DNA from: Dermacentor variabilis
Taxonomy: Eukaryota; Arthropoda; Arachnida; Ixodida; Ixodidae
Direction of reading: 5' to 3'
Assembly (NCBI RefSeq): GCF_050947875.1
Contig: NC_134570.1
Location: 227,463,265 to 227,527,264, forward strand
DNA length: 64,000 nucleotides
In this document: positions 39,053-49,617 of the stretch, piece by piece
Position numbering within the stretch: position 1 is the stretch's first letter
How the letters are laid out: the number at the start of each line of letters is the position of its first letter
Notes under the pieces: model-generated
The model's input: the letters and a program-made list of their open reading frames with translations, nothing else
The model's database searches: none
What the model was told of the DNA's origin: nothing
Made by a program: the position numbers and the translations under genes

Positions 39053-40297
39053 AGAGACACTAAAGGTTAATATTAAGTCAACGTGAACTGTTGAAATACC
39101 ATCACAGAAACCTCAAAACGCTTGTTTCATGCGAAGGAGAGACTTAATTTAGGAGAAAATGCATTCTGAAGCGTCTGCGTACCTTTAGTGCAGTTCAAGT
39201 CGCCCGCCCTCCGATCGAGGAGTGGTGACGTCATGGTCTCATAGTGACGTTGCGCCGTTGGTGAGTAAAACGGCGCCCGCAGACGGTGTTATATTTTCTG
39301 CGCAAAACGCAAACGCGCGACCAGAAACAGAGCCAAGGCGGAGCAGACAGCAGCGCAAAAGTGGAACTACGGTGGCTAGCGGAAGGGAAAGCGCACGACG
39401 ATAAGCTGGTTCTTTATTTTATGACGCCAACTTCGACGCTCGTTGCAATGGATGACCCTGACAACGACACATTAGCTCGCGATGCTGGGCTCCAGTTCAG
39501 CGATTTAAGCACTGATGAACGTGACCAGCTGTAGAGGGCTCGCGCTGCCGGTGTCGTTGCGTACTACTACGACGACGGCCTGCTTTGAAAGGCACTTCAC
39601 GCGACTTCAGTAAGTCGGCGTTGAACTCGTAATCCTCTGGACGAAAGTGCAGCGAGCACACTATGTGATTTTTCGGCTCTTTGCCAGAGCACTGTGGCAG
39701 AGGTACGGCACTTAACCACTTATAACGAAGAGGTTCCCTCGTTGGCACAGTGATAAGTAACGTTGGATTCGCCGCTGCAACTGCCCTCGGCCAAGTTTCG
39801 CAGACTGTTCACGCATCCCACGACATCACATGGACGTGGCATTCTCGCTGCTTGTTCCAAATGCAAGTTTCGTGAGCCAGCAGGACAACCGCAGTACGAC
39901 GCAATAAAGAAACAACTGAAACTCGAAGTCGAGTGCGCCGAGTCGAGCGAAAACGAAACCTTTCGATCACCCATACTACTCAAGGGTAACGTCCAAATGT
40001 TATTTTTTCTTAGAATCGAATAGAAGTAGAGAAGTAGTATTTTCTTCCGTCTTATAATCTAATGAAGTTATCTTTTTAATACGAGTAGTTGAGTACTAGT
40101 GACATAAATTATGATAAAGAGTGCTTTCGTCAACGGGCTAGTACCGGAATGTCGCTGGGGGGTCTCAAATCATGTCATGCATTTACCTCAATTTCTCGGT
40201 TACTAAAGCTTTGTTCGTGATTATATTGACGCCTTAGACGTTCTAGAGTATTGCTTTATCACGTTAACTTGACTTTCTGGTAACCTTTAGTGTCCCT
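39053..40297 (-). mobile_element. TTAA-flanked element carrying a THAP domain (Kolobok-like), copy 1
   Basis: Inverted ends AGAGACACTAAAGGTTA and AGGGACACTAAAGGTTA, with TTAA on both sides (39049-39052 and 40298-40301). The other LTR shows the empty site TCTTTTAAGCCC. It carries a THAP zinc finger on the minus strand. TTAA duplication with a THAP-bearing transposase is the combination I know from the Kolobok superfamily; piggyBac shares TTAA but not THAP. Too short for a full transposase, so non-autonomous. Confidence 0.75.
39600..39842 (-). pseudogene. THAP zinc-finger domain of copy 1
   Basis: Starts MPRPCDVVGCVNSLR at 39842 (C-x4-C pair). After a frameshift near 39740 it continues PTREPLRYKWLSAVPLP and NHIVCSLHFRPEDYEF (the CSLHF pair). 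The C2CH ligands and the central Trp are present, and the length is normal for a THAP domain (about 80 residues). No catalytic domain follows. THAP domains bind DNA and serve as end-recognition modules in transposases. Confidence 0.72.
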
Positions 40298-40806
40298 TTA
40301 AGCCCTTCGGTGTCACATTCGGCCAATGGGAGAGCCCGCTCAGGTGTCGCCATTTTCAGCCAATCGGCGAGCCCGCTCGGGTGTCGTCATTTTCGGCCAA
40401 TGGTAGGCGCTCGTCCGATGGAGTCACACCCGGCAAAAAGAGTCGCTGCTTGGTGTTTGTCCGAGGGCTTTCTTCTCCCTGCGGTCTTGCCTTGCTGACT
40501 TGCAATGCGCCGTCACAATACATGGATGGGGGCGACGCCGCCAGGTTGTCACGGCGCATTACAGCCGTCTTGCTTCGGGACCCACTTTACCCGCCACAGT
40601 GCCAGGCTCTCGCTTCACTTTCGGGAAGAGCCAAGCAGTGGATAGCTCCACCGGCTGCACACGAAGTGGGGTCCGCCAACTTGTTTGCACGTGCCGTGCC
40701 TCAGGAATGTGGCATCCGTGTTTCTGCGTCCCTAATTAGCTCTGGTGCGATTCGATGTAGTCTGGGGAACTCGAAGTAGGTTCAGAAAATGGTCCCGTAT
40801 CTAACA

Positions 40807-41563
40807 CTTGCGATTCGCTGATATTGCCTTGCTTAGTAACTCAGGGGACCAATTGCAATGCATGCTCACTGACCTGGAGAGGCAAAGCAGAAGAATGGGT
40901 CTAAAAATTTATCTGCAGAAAACTAAAGTAATGTTTAACAGTCTCAGAAGAGAACAGCAATTTACAATAGGCAGCGAGGCACTAGAAGTGGCAAGGGAAT
41001 ACATCTACTTAGGGCAGGTAGTGACAGCGGATCCGGATCATGAGACTGAAATAATCAGAAGAATAAGAATGGGCTGGGGTGCGTTTGGCAGGCATTCTCA
41101 GATCATGAACAGCAGGTTGCCATTATTCCTCAAGAGAAAACTATATAACAGCTGTGTCTTACCAGTACTCACCTACGGGGCAGAAACCTGGAGGCTTACG
41201 AAAAGGGTTCTGCTTAAATTGAGGACAACGCAACGAGCTATGGAAAGAAGAATGATGGGTGCAACGTTAAGGGATAAGAAAAGAGCAGATTGGGTGAGGG
41301 AACAAATGCGACTTAATGACATCTTAGTTGAAATCAAGAAAAAGAAATGGCATGGGCAGGACATGGTCATTAAGGGTTACGGACTGGATTCCAAGGGAAA
41401 GGAAGCGTAGCAGGGGGCGGCAGAAAGTTAGTTGGGCAGATGAGATTAAGAAGTTTGCAGGGACGACATGGCCACAATTAATACATGACCGGAGTTGTTG
41501 GAGAAGTATGGGAGAGGACTTTGCCCTGCAGTAGGCGTAACCAGGCTAATGATGATGATGATG
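40807..41563 (+). pseudogene. RTE reverse transcriptase, second part and 3' tail
   Basis: Continues directly from 23361 after removal of the inserted LTR element. It reads RFADIALLSNSGDQLQCML, where the FADD catalytic box has lost one D (RFADI for RFADDI), then REYIYLGQVVT, CVLPVLTYGAETWRLTKR, LRTTQRAMERRMMG. The open frame 40808-41410 is long, followed by a shifted frame with GRQKVSWADEIKKFAGTTWP. It ends in an ATG/GAT repeat tail next to the 10-bp target duplication. Confidence 0.9.
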
Positions 41564-43021
41564 AACCTCAAAGAACCGTCGGGCCGCCTCGCTCCGTGGG
41601 CCCTCCGAGTCCAGGAATATGATATCCATGTCGTCTATCACTCGGGATGCAGACACTCTGACGCCGATGCTCTCTCGCGCTTCCCAGTTATTACGAACGC
41701 CAGTACTTCTACCTACAGTCATATCTCACTACTTGACATCCTGGACATGGCCTCGGAGTGGCGAGAAAGCCCATGGATCATCGTGATATTCAATATTTTC
41801 TCAAATCCTCTGGCAGCTTCGGCCCCTCGAGCGTTAGGCCGACAGGCGCAGCATTTCACCATCCGCGACAGATTTTTATACCACCCCAACTACTACAATA
41901 ACGGCCGGAGGTGGCTCTAAGTAGTACCCCACCATCTAAAAGATTTATGCTTCGCTTTGCACTCCGACCCGCAGAGTAGTGATGACAGCGGGGTGTCAAA
42001 GACCAACACACGTCTTTGCCTACAATATTATTGGTGGGATGTCGAACTTCGCCCAGCGATACGTGCGCTCCTGCATTGCCTGCCAACGATGCAAATGTGT
42101 CCCGCATCTCTCCACCTCACCGCTCCAGACGCTTCCCTGCCCAGCTCACCCATTTGACGGTGTCAGCATTGATTTATTTGGGCCCCTTCCATCTAGTGGC
42201 GCTGGCAACCAATGGATTGTCATCGCCATAGATCATCTGGCGCGATGTGCTTAAACCACCGCCTTGCCTGCCGCATCCGCAAGAGAGGTCGCCTCGCTCA
42301 ATTTAAACAACTTTGTTCTCCGCCATGGCGCACCCCGTGAACTGCTGAGCGATCGGGGTCGCGTATTCCGCTCCGACGTCCTGCAGTCACTCCTATCTGA
42401 ATATCATATTATTCACCGCACCACTACTGCTTATCAACCACAGACCAATGGCTTAACAGAAGATTCAGCAGAACTCCTGGTGATATGCTATCATGTATGT
42501 TGCGTCTGACCGCTCCAACTGGGATCTCGTACTTCCATTCGTCACCTAAGCATACAACACTGCCTCTCCAGCCCCCCACTACCGAATTCTCACCATTCTT
42601 TCGGTTTTACGGCCGCCATACCTCCAGCACCTTGATACGGTTCTCCCGTACTGGCCGGACCCGCTGAATGCTCACCACTTTCTATGCTCCCTCAAAGCAC
42701 GCCGACAACTGGCCCTTTGTTTCACGCCTGCTCAACAGTGTCGGCAAAAAGAGCGTCATAACCCCACCCCCCTTCCACATCGACTCAGTGTGGCTTTGAG
42801 TCCCACCTGTTGCTGCTTCTGGCCTTTCGTCCAAGCTCCTCCCGAAGTACCACGGGCCCTACCCCGTGGTTGCACAACCATCACAAGTTAATTACATGGT
42901 CGAACCCGTATCGCCATCTTCCGATCTCCGTCGCGTGGGTGAGAAACAGTGCACATTGACCGGCTCAAGCCGCTCACCACTCCCTAGGTCGCCAGGATGG
43001 CTACTCAATTCTGGGGGTGAT
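41564..43021 (+). pseudogene. Ty3/gypsy RNase H end and integrase remnant
   Basis: Continues the shell gypsy after the RTE duplication: PSGRLAPWALRVQEYDIHVV, SDADALSRFPV. Integrase follows: CIACQRCKCVPH, VSIDLFGPLPSSGAGNQW with the first Asp, APRELLSDRGRVFRSDV with the second Asp, HRTTTAYQPQTNGLTE. The final catalytic Glu is expected in NGLTE (GLTER in relatives). Frameshifts and stops break it every 100 or so codons. It ends with a G-rich CTGGGGGTGAT before the 3' LTR. Confidence 0.85.
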
Positions 43022-43081
43022 TGTGAGGAAGATTGGTACGCTGGAAAACCCCCGTTGCCATCACGTGGCTCGTACCCAGTA
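43022..43081 (+). repeat. Truncated 3' LTR of the shell gypsy
   Basis: TGTGAGGAAGATTGGTACGC through GTGGCTCGTACCCAGT, matching the start of the 5' LTR. It is cut by the LINE starting at 43082. Confidence 0.75.
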
Positions 43082-44468
43082 CAGTTTCAGTTTCAGGTTG
43101 TTTATTATGCCTTAAATGCAATGAATGTGTAAAAGACAATATACCGACGAGGGTCCCAAAGTCAAAGACTGCAACTGGAACTTCGGTTAATAATAACAAT
43201 GGAAAGACGTATTAAAGATGATCAAACTAACTAAAAGAAACAAAAACAGTCGCGAAGATACAACATAGAAAAATTAAATTAAGGAAAACAAATTGTATGT
43301 ATACAAGCCTATATTGCATAAAAAAGCTGTCACTACATACATATGACAAATGTAATGTAATGAATGACGTAAAATTAGTGGTACATCTCAAAAACCTTCA
43401 CCGCATGACCAAACACATGAAACGATAAAGATTTAGTGGTGCTGTGTAAACCATTCCGCAGTTTTATAGCAGCGAATGATGATGTCATTTTTCCATAGTT
43501 ACAAAGAACTATAGGCAGTAGGAAACTGGAGCTACGTGCAAACCTGTTATTATTATTATTGATGAGGTACCTGGAATCAATGAATTGGTATGAAAACTGT
43601 TTAGTGAGTATTTCATAAAACAATTATTAAATGATAGTTGAACAAGTTCGTTACAACAAGGACGTTATTTTCACAAAGTAATAGAGTAGCACTGATGAAA
43701 AACCCACTGTTAGTGATAATGCGGATTGTTTGGTTTTGTAAGTGTTGAATAGACAAGATATGGAAGTTATATGTGTTTCCCCAGGAAACAATGCCATAAT
43801 TAATGTGACTGTGAATGAAGGCAAAGTATAATGCTATATAGCGTCTTTAGAGAAATATGTTCTTGACTTGATTAATGCTCTAATACAGAAGGTACACTTT
43901 TGCTTAGTGAAGGCAATGTGTTGAGAAAACTTAAGGTTAAAATCTAACTTGATGCCCAAAAATGATACACAGTCAAAGACGGGAATGTGATGACCATCTA
44001 GAGTTATGTCAGGCAAGTCAGGTAGTATTCTTGGGCTAGAACGGAAAATCATAAACTGAGTTTTTGAAGGATTGATAATTAAATGATTGGAAGAACACCA
44101 TGCAACAATGTGGTTAAGCTCATTGTTTAGTTTAAGGATTAAGGTTGTTAAAGAATTGTCACGCATCAAGATAGTAGTATCATCTGCGTATAGTACACAA
44201 TGTGCCGACTTAAGACATGTGGGTAAATCATTAATATAAATAGAAAATAGAAAGGGACCTAGTATGGAGCCTTGTGGTACATCTTGGTTAATAACTTTAG
44301 TATCAGAAGAAGCACCTCCTAAAAAACTGTTTTTTCTCTATCATACAGGTAACGTTTTAGGAGCTTTAGTACTGAACCGGTAATTCCCAGGGCTTCTAGC
44401 TTAGTAAAAAGTATGTTATTATTAATCGTATCAAACGCTTTAGTGAACACCAAAAATTACGAAGTTAC
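43082..44468 (-). pseudogene. CR1/L2-type LINE, 5'-truncated, minus strand
   Basis: Minus-strand frame 44169-43834 reads NELNHIVAWCSSNHLIINPS, then FMIFRSSP and SFLGIKLDFNLKFSQHIAF. Upstream, frames near 44450-44300 give FTKAFDTINNN and KLEALGITG. The RT ADD box falls near 44170, in broken frames. At 43623 the C-terminal tail appears (YGKMTSSFAAIKLRNGLHST). The 3' end is at 43082 on the plus strand (GTTTCAGTTTCAGGTTG). The gypsy LTR does not resume on its far side, so a deletion or rearrangement accompanied it. Confidence 0.75.
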
Positions 44469-44488
44469 CCGTATCAATACGAGCGTAA

Positions 44489-44730
44489 GGGCCGATTTAC
44501 GCTCGAGCCGCCCATCGCCGCAAGCCGCACCGCATGCGTGCGGTCGCGCGAAAGATTGCACGTATCAAACACTTGTGCACAAATTTTGGTTTGCAATGTG
44601 TAAGGTATACACTGTGCACACAGTGTAAATGGTAATTTGTGCACAAGTGCTGGATACGTGCAATTTTTGGCGCGACCGCAAGCGTGCGGTGCGGCTTGCG
44701 GCGATGGATGGCTCGAGCGTAAATCGGCCC
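44489..44730. mobile_element. Foldback MITE with TAA duplication (Harbinger-like)
   Basis: 242 bp, nearly palindromic. GGGCCGATTTACGCTCGAGC at the left is mirrored at the right end, arms extend for about 80 bp with a few mismatches, and the centre holds GTGTGCACA-type sequence. TAA flanks both sides (44486-44488 and 44731-44733). A 3-bp TWA target with GGGCC ends suits PIF/Harbinger. No coding potential. Confidence 0.7.
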
Positions 44731-46084
44731 TAAATGAGCCCTAAGAGACCGATCCGGGCCGACAAGATGTGTAACGGCCAGCACGAGGCGCGAGATGACG
44801 GCATGAAAGAGAGTTCGAGGAGAAAGCGCCGCAGAAAGAAACGCCGAAAGGATCGGAATGCGGTGGCTAATGTAGCAAAGCCAAAGACGGCGACAGGCGC
44901 GAAAAGGCAGGGCGCGTAGAAAAGAAAGGTGCGGTCGTCACGGGCGATGTTGACGCATCAAGCATGTTCGAGCCACCGGTCAAAGGGGGACCGAGAACAT
45001 GTTCTGCATGGACGCGGACAAAGGCACGGGGCAGTTAAATTCCTCGTCGTTCCATCGTTATTTTCGAAGCTCAGCGTGCAGTACGAAGAAGTGCAAGGTG
45101 GCAAGACGAGGCCAGGTGGGGAGTAGCGACGCGGTCAATCGAGGTCATGATGAAAGCGGGGTGCCAGGACGCAAATTGGCATTAGACTGTAACGTCTTGG
45201 GGGAGCTGATAGTGAGCCAGCCCTTTTGTTGTTCCTGGGTAGCCAGAATAGCTTTCAAACCGCGACCACCTCGAGTACGGCTCAAAAGTATGAGTCAGTT
45301 GTAAATGCTTGGAACGGGAGGCCAAGGGAGCTTCCGTAGAAGTGAAAGGTGTTGTTTTATTTTTTGAGCATCGGTTAATTTTCACGATTTGAGACTTAAG
45401 AATTTCTTTCAATATGTAAGGTATGAGCTTTGTGTTTTCGTTTGAGAAGCTCCGAGATTGGAAAGATGAGTTTTATGTAAACATGTAGTATCGCGAGGCG
45501 TTCATTAATAAGTAGGTAGGCTTTTTTTTTGTGTGTATGTGAGTAAACTGAATGTCAAGGTTATCGGTGAGAGGTCTATAGTAGCACGCATGTTTTAGTT
45601 AACCTTCTTTTTTTTTTATAAGCGTTTTTTTTTATTTTCTTAGGTTAACCGCGTAGGTTTTCAGTAAGTGCATCATTTGGAATGAGAAGAGCTCTTAGGT
45701 CCATTACCGCGTGTCCTGCGCGGACGGAAGGAAGCAGAAGGTTTATGACTGGGTTGCTCGTGTGTGTCGAGGGCAGCTGTATTCTGACTTCTCTAGTATG
45801 CGTGTGTAGAGCTAGTTAGTAAAAGACACATTTGTTCAAAGGTTCCTCTGTGTTGCGTAAGTTACGCAAGTTTGGTTGGTTGTTTAAGGAACGTGTCCTG
45901 TGTGGATTAAAGGAACAAATGTGAGTAAGCGTCGCAAGTAAGCGTTTGGAATACAGACCACAAAGCTAGCGCGATTGTATATACGTACCTGTGGATTTCG
46001 CCAGACGGTTCAGTGGCAGCAGTACATGAGATAAGTACACCACTGTGATAGGATAAGAACAGGCTGTTCATGAAGTTAGGCTGC
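44731..46084 (+). pseudogene. Second copy of the non-autonomous gypsy-like interior
   Basis: Contains KRPIRADKMCNGQHEARDD, then RRKKRRKDRNAVANVAKPKT, NSSSFHRYFRSSACSTKK and LDCNVLGELIVSQPFCCSW. These match the 387-residue frame at 36570-37733 but are broken by stops. Downstream 3' interior sequence (45480-46084) matches 24460-25078 inverted, without the TA transposon. It therefore provides the empty site for that insertion. It continues at 48125 after the TTAA element. Confidence 0.78.
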
Positions 46085-46088
46085 TTAA

Positions 46089-48120
46089 AGGGAAGCTGAA
46101 ACGGTTTTCAATTTCCATAAATTGCTGGGATTGGGAAGAACAGACCTAATAATTTACGGTTCCGAAATATTTTTCTTCATTTTGTTAATATAAGGGGCGG
46201 AAATCGCTTTCTCAATCACCCCCACGGACACGCCCCCATCGCATCCCGGAGCGCCGGGTAAGGTGGTTGCCAGAGGAGAGAACCGGCGAGAGTGACGTCA
46301 TTCGCGGGGACCGAGCTGCCGGACCGGCGTGCTGGCATGTGCTGGCATGCCTCTTTCCGTCCTGCGCTTTACTGAAGGACGCTACGAGAGATCTGCCGCC
46401 GCCGCCGCTCACGTTTGTTTTCTTTTGCGATTTTCGTGAACTGTTCTTTCCTTCTGTGCTGCGTGAGTGCCTACAGCCAAGGGCGCCCAACATGCCCTCG
46501 TTCTGTGCAGCATTCGGCTGCGCGAACACAGGTGGGTGAGACGATGTGGTGTTTCCCAGGTTCCCGAAGGACAAGAAGCTTGCAGCGCAGTGGGTCCGTG
46601 CGGTGAGGAGAGATAAGTTCGTGCCGACGAAATCAACTGTGCTGTGCTCGGACCATTTCTGCGATAGCCGAATAGCCTTAGGACAAATGCGGAAACGCGT
46701 TGTTGCTAGCGTTGCTACACTCCGTTTCAAACATCAGGTGCAACGCTGTAGAGGCTTGAGATACTTCTTTCAGTGGCTGCGTTCGCACTTAGAAAAAGTT
46801 CGGTGTTTCTTGACCCGATTTTTTTGAATATTTTCATATATGAAATGAAAAAAATGAGATGAATGAAAAATGAATGAAATTAAAAAATATGAATGAAATG
46901 AATATGAAATATATGAATATGAATGGAAAAAAAGAATTTACCCATAGAAACAATCCGTGTACTTATACGGCTGCTAACACGTTCTTTTAAAACAGTTTTC
47001 TTTTCGGCATTTTTTAATTGCAGCCCGTCGCGGCAGCTTCATGCGCATGCTCGCGCGAGCGAACGCCGCTGGCACGCTGCGAAGCATTGACGGAAACGCG
47101 CACAGTAATAAATTTTGGTGACCGGACTTCGTGTGTAGCTTCCACAGTGTTGCACCTGAGGTATGAAATGGAGTATAGGCTTGCCTAGTGACATTCAACG
47201 TACAGTTGCAGTTATCGTGTTTACCACACGGCGGTGCTAAAACTGCCTAATATCTTTATGTCAGCACTAGCATGGAGCACGCATACCGATTCTTGATCGA
47301 GCCACAGTCGCCAAGTCGTCGAACCATGGTATGAATATTGCACATATAATACCTCTGGCCATCTCTGGATGTGCATGATAAGCAACTTCTATGACTGTAC
47401 CTCGCAGCACTGCATGTGCGTGCTTTGAAACGCGGCACTTATGTTCGCGATCGTGTATCAACACTCAAAAAACCACGGGACTTTCAACAAGCAGCGGCAA
47501 GGTGCTTGACATCGCGGAATTGCACCCGTCTTTACAATCTAATGAGAAGTTACTGCTTCGGCATTCTTCCAGCAGCAAGTTCCCAGCGACATTTTAGCGC
47601 ATTTTTTCTCCCGTCATTGAAACGTGCAGCTACATGAAAAAAAAAAAAAAACAGCAACATACGTACCAGCTAAGACTTCCAACGCGCGAGAAGGTGCACA
47701 CATCGCTCTCGCTGTTGGCACACTCAACATCGTCGTTGCCGCCGTTGCCGCCATCGTTTTCCGTATCGGCTGTCGGTTCGAACATGTACGGCGAAAATAC
47801 AAGCTATCCGAGACAGCGAGAATGTTCCACAATGCTTACAACTCAGCTATGAAGCCAGAACAGAACAGCGTGCTACGCTCTGAAACGGCGGCGCCGACCA
47901 GCGACTGCCGCGAGCGACGTCACAACGGCCCCGACCAATCACGGGCAACAGCGGCGTTCGCGCGATGCAGTGAGGCGCTGGTGCGTGTTTTCATGAAAAA
48001 ACAGCCGCTTTTGTTTGTTTCCGCCCTTTCTGAACCAGATATTCGTGTTCAGGGGACTCAAAACTGCAAAATGCCGCAGAGAACTCATTTTTTTTTTTCG
48101 AAAAGTGTTTCAGCTTCCCT
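46089..48120 (+). mobile_element. TTAA-flanked element carrying a THAP domain (Kolobok-like), copy 2
   Basis: Ends AGGGAAGCTGAAACGGTTTT and, inverted, AGGGAAGCTGAAACACTTTT, with TTAA at 46085-46088 and 48121-48124. The terminal sequence differs from copy 1 beyond AGGGA, so it is another family. It carries a THAP domain in plus sense, then about 1.3 kb of largely low-complexity or unassigned sequence (ATGAATGAAA repeats at 46840-46930). No DDE domain was recognised. Non-autonomous. Confidence 0.78.
46492..46740 (+). pseudogene. THAP zinc-finger domain of copy 2
   Basis: Starts MPSFCAAFGCANTGG at 46492 (C-x4-C). After a break near 46540 it continues [20 protein letters not shown] and [12 protein letters not shown] (the C-x2-H pair and the THAP Trp). 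Stop or frameshift between the halves; a 28-bp GTGGGT...CCCAG segment there is too short for an intron. C2CH ligands are complete. Confidence 0.75.
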
Positions 48121-48124
48121 TTAA

Positions 48125-48774
48125 GTTATGTTTGGGTATTGGTGTTTGAGAGCCTTCAGTTTAATTCTGCGTAAACCTTTACTCTTGTGCAGCGTGACGG
48201 TCGGGTTTGGTCGAACTCAAGAGGAAAGTGAACGCTCGCATTGGCGGCACAAAATTTTGGGGCAAAATTTGGGATTCCAAGTTGAGTGACTTGCACTGAA
48301 ATTGTGATAGGAGGCCTGGCGGATTAACAGCTGATTCCGGGCATTTGAATGCTGAGCGGTATTGTGTTGCCGGGTCGACTCTTCTGTGCCAGTTGTTGTG
48401 AGATGGTTGAAGGCATTCCAAGTACGCAGGGGTTGCAGAGAGCAAAGCCATCGCCTTGCTCGCCAGCCATTCTCTTCCTGCCCAGCGGTTGCCAGCACTG
48501 GCCAGGCGAGATTTTCCGGGCCATGGAAGAGCTGTTAGGAATGGCCGTACGGGGTGACAACGTGCCAGCTATTTTCGCCCGCTGCACGTGTTCCAATCCA
48601 ACCGGACGGGGCGCACTTCAGAGAACTGCGAATAACCGGCAGCCACGTGGCGCGGGGTCAGCTCAGGAATGTGCTACCCGGCGTGCCACCCGGGACGGAG
48701 CAGAGTTCTATGAAACACCTCTGACGTCAGCTCCGGACCTTTGCACCTGTGTGTGTGTGCGGCACTGAAACCTG
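48125..48774 (+). other. Continuation of the gypsy-like interior, non-coding
   Basis: Joins the sequence left of the TTAA element (TTAGGCTGC/TTAA/GTTATGTTTGG, compare TTAGGTCACTTATGTTCGG inverted at about 24470). It then contains a GGCGGCACAAAATTTTGGGG block. Further to the right it is GC-richer, with CTCTGACGTCAGCTC. No domain recognised. Confidence 0.45.
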
Positions 48775-49096
48775 TGCAACACGTGTATGTGAGCCCGCCT
48801 CCTCCAAGAGGGCGGTTCATCTTCAATGACGTCGAACTATGACGTTGAGCGGAGAGGATATAGGCAGCGATTGTCGGCTTCTAGTGAGTGCTCGTCATCA
48901 GGAGCTGAGTGCTCGTTGTCATGCTAGAAATGTGCTCGTGGGCTGTGTGCTCGTAAGCTGTTTGCTGTATGTTAGTCTTGCGGGCTCCATATGGGAGTCA
49001 CGCTAGACTGTCGATATGTGTCTTGTCTATGATGTAAATAATGTAATTAAATCCTGTTCACTGAGTTCCTCTCTACGACCTTCAACTCCTTCAAAT
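48775..49096 (+). repeat. Possible LTR with downstream leader
   Basis: Starts near TGTGCAACACGTGTATG. Has a TATA-like GAGGATATAGGC near 48855 and ATAATGTAATTAAATCCTGT near its end. Followed by AATGGTGGCATGGGC and TTGACAGCGGTGGGATCG, a leader resembling GCTAGCGGTGGGATCG next to the other gypsy-like LTR. Boundaries are uncertain and no partner LTR is in the window. Confidence 0.4.
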
Positions 49097-49617
49097 GGTG
49101 GCATGGGCGAGGTCGTCCGACGACTCCTACATCTGGTTGACAGCGGTGGGATCGTCTGACGAATCTAATAGAATATGTGCTCGTGCTCACAATCTCCAGA
49201 TGTATCGCAAATGGGTCGGTGTCGTACGTGTCTCCAGTGCATCCTTGCAGTGCAGTGAGAATGCGTACATTCTTTTTTCGTGCCGCCAGACGTCTAGCTC
49301 GCGCCTGAGAGCCCCAGTAAAGCGGAGCAGAGAAAAGCAAGCAGAAGGCAGGACCACCGCTGTGCTTATCAAGCAAGACAGGAAACGACACGGCGGAAAC
49401 TAGGCGGCAAAGAAAGCTCCGGTTTTAAAAAAAAGAAGTTTAGCAACTGAAATTGTGGGAGGAAACACTACTTCCCGTTGCCGTTCCTCCACTGTCAATC
49501 ACAAGATACATCTACACCAGCTTGTCGTGTTGTTTTTGGCAGCAAGAAGGAGCTGCTTCAAACCATGCAGGCAATGAAATTTTTCGCATGCAGGCTACAA
49601 GAGTTGGTCACACTAAC
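49097..49617. other. Leader-like sequence and intron; nothing else recognised
   Basis: The left part is the possible LTR leader. The right part, from about 49450, is intron directly downstream (minus sense) of the inversin-like exon. Open frames of 60-115 codons on both strands are not convincing. Confidence 0.4.

Larger units (their letters stand above)
23362..40806 (-). mobile_element. Non-autonomous gypsy-like LTR element, inserted in RTE
   Basis: Bounded by LTRs starting TGTAGGAGTTGAGG (TATAGG in the right copy) and ending CGTATCTAACA, with CTTG duplicated at 23358-23361 and 40807-40810. Coding sense is minus. Without its nested insertions the interior is about 3.3 kb and contains a gag-like N-terminal frame and a second Lys/Arg-rich frame. 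I found no protease, RT or integrase. A second copy of the interior lies at 44731-46084 in plus orientation. Confidence 0.88.
38839..40806 (-). repeat. LTR of the gypsy-like element, right (5') copy, with insert
   Basis: Matches 23362-24081 but is split at TTAA (39049-39052) by the 1245-bp element 39053-40297. Begins TATAGGAGTTG (TG changed to TA) and ends ATCTAACA next to CTTG. Confidence 0.88.
22548..41563 (+). mobile_element. 5'-truncated RTE LINE, split by a gypsy-like element
   Basis: The 10-bp duplication AACCTCAAAG is at 22538-22547 and again at 41564-41573. Between them, RTE sequence runs from 22548 to 23361 and from 40807 to 41563, ending in a GATGATGATGATGA tail typical of RTE 3' ends. 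RTE net length is about 1.57 kb; the rest is the inserted element 23362-40806. Removing both insertions restores the gypsy RNase H frame around LSNLK. Its 5' truncation begins in the linker before the RT. Confidence 0.93.
15100..43081 (+). mobile_element. Degenerate Ty3/gypsy element, outer shell of the nest
   Basis: Gypsy sequence appears in three collinear plus-strand pieces, each resuming where the previous one stopped: 15100-17261 (LTR, gag, RT), 22106-22547 (RT end, RNase H) and 41564-43081 (RNase H end, integrase, 3' LTR start). Both LTRs begin TGTGAGGAAGA. The 5' LTR contains GTGGCTTGTACCCAGT and the 3' LTR GTGGCTCGTACCCAGT. The two gaps are filled by a CR1/L2-type LINE and by an RTE LINE with a 10-bp target duplication. 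The 3' LTR is cut after about 60 bp by a LINE. All frames are broken. Confidence 0.88.

Noticed and set aside
22548..41563. Two independent RTE fragments
   Set aside because: The first ends and the second begins at the same protein position, within one 10-bp target duplication, so they are one element.
46540..46567. A 28-bp intron in the THAP frame of copy 2 (GTGGGT...CCCAG)
   Set aside because: Too short for a spliceosomal intron; more likely a decayed or shifted frame.
39600..46740. THAP domains as host transcription factors
   Set aside because: Both lie within TTAA-flanked elements with inverted ends and are frameshifted.
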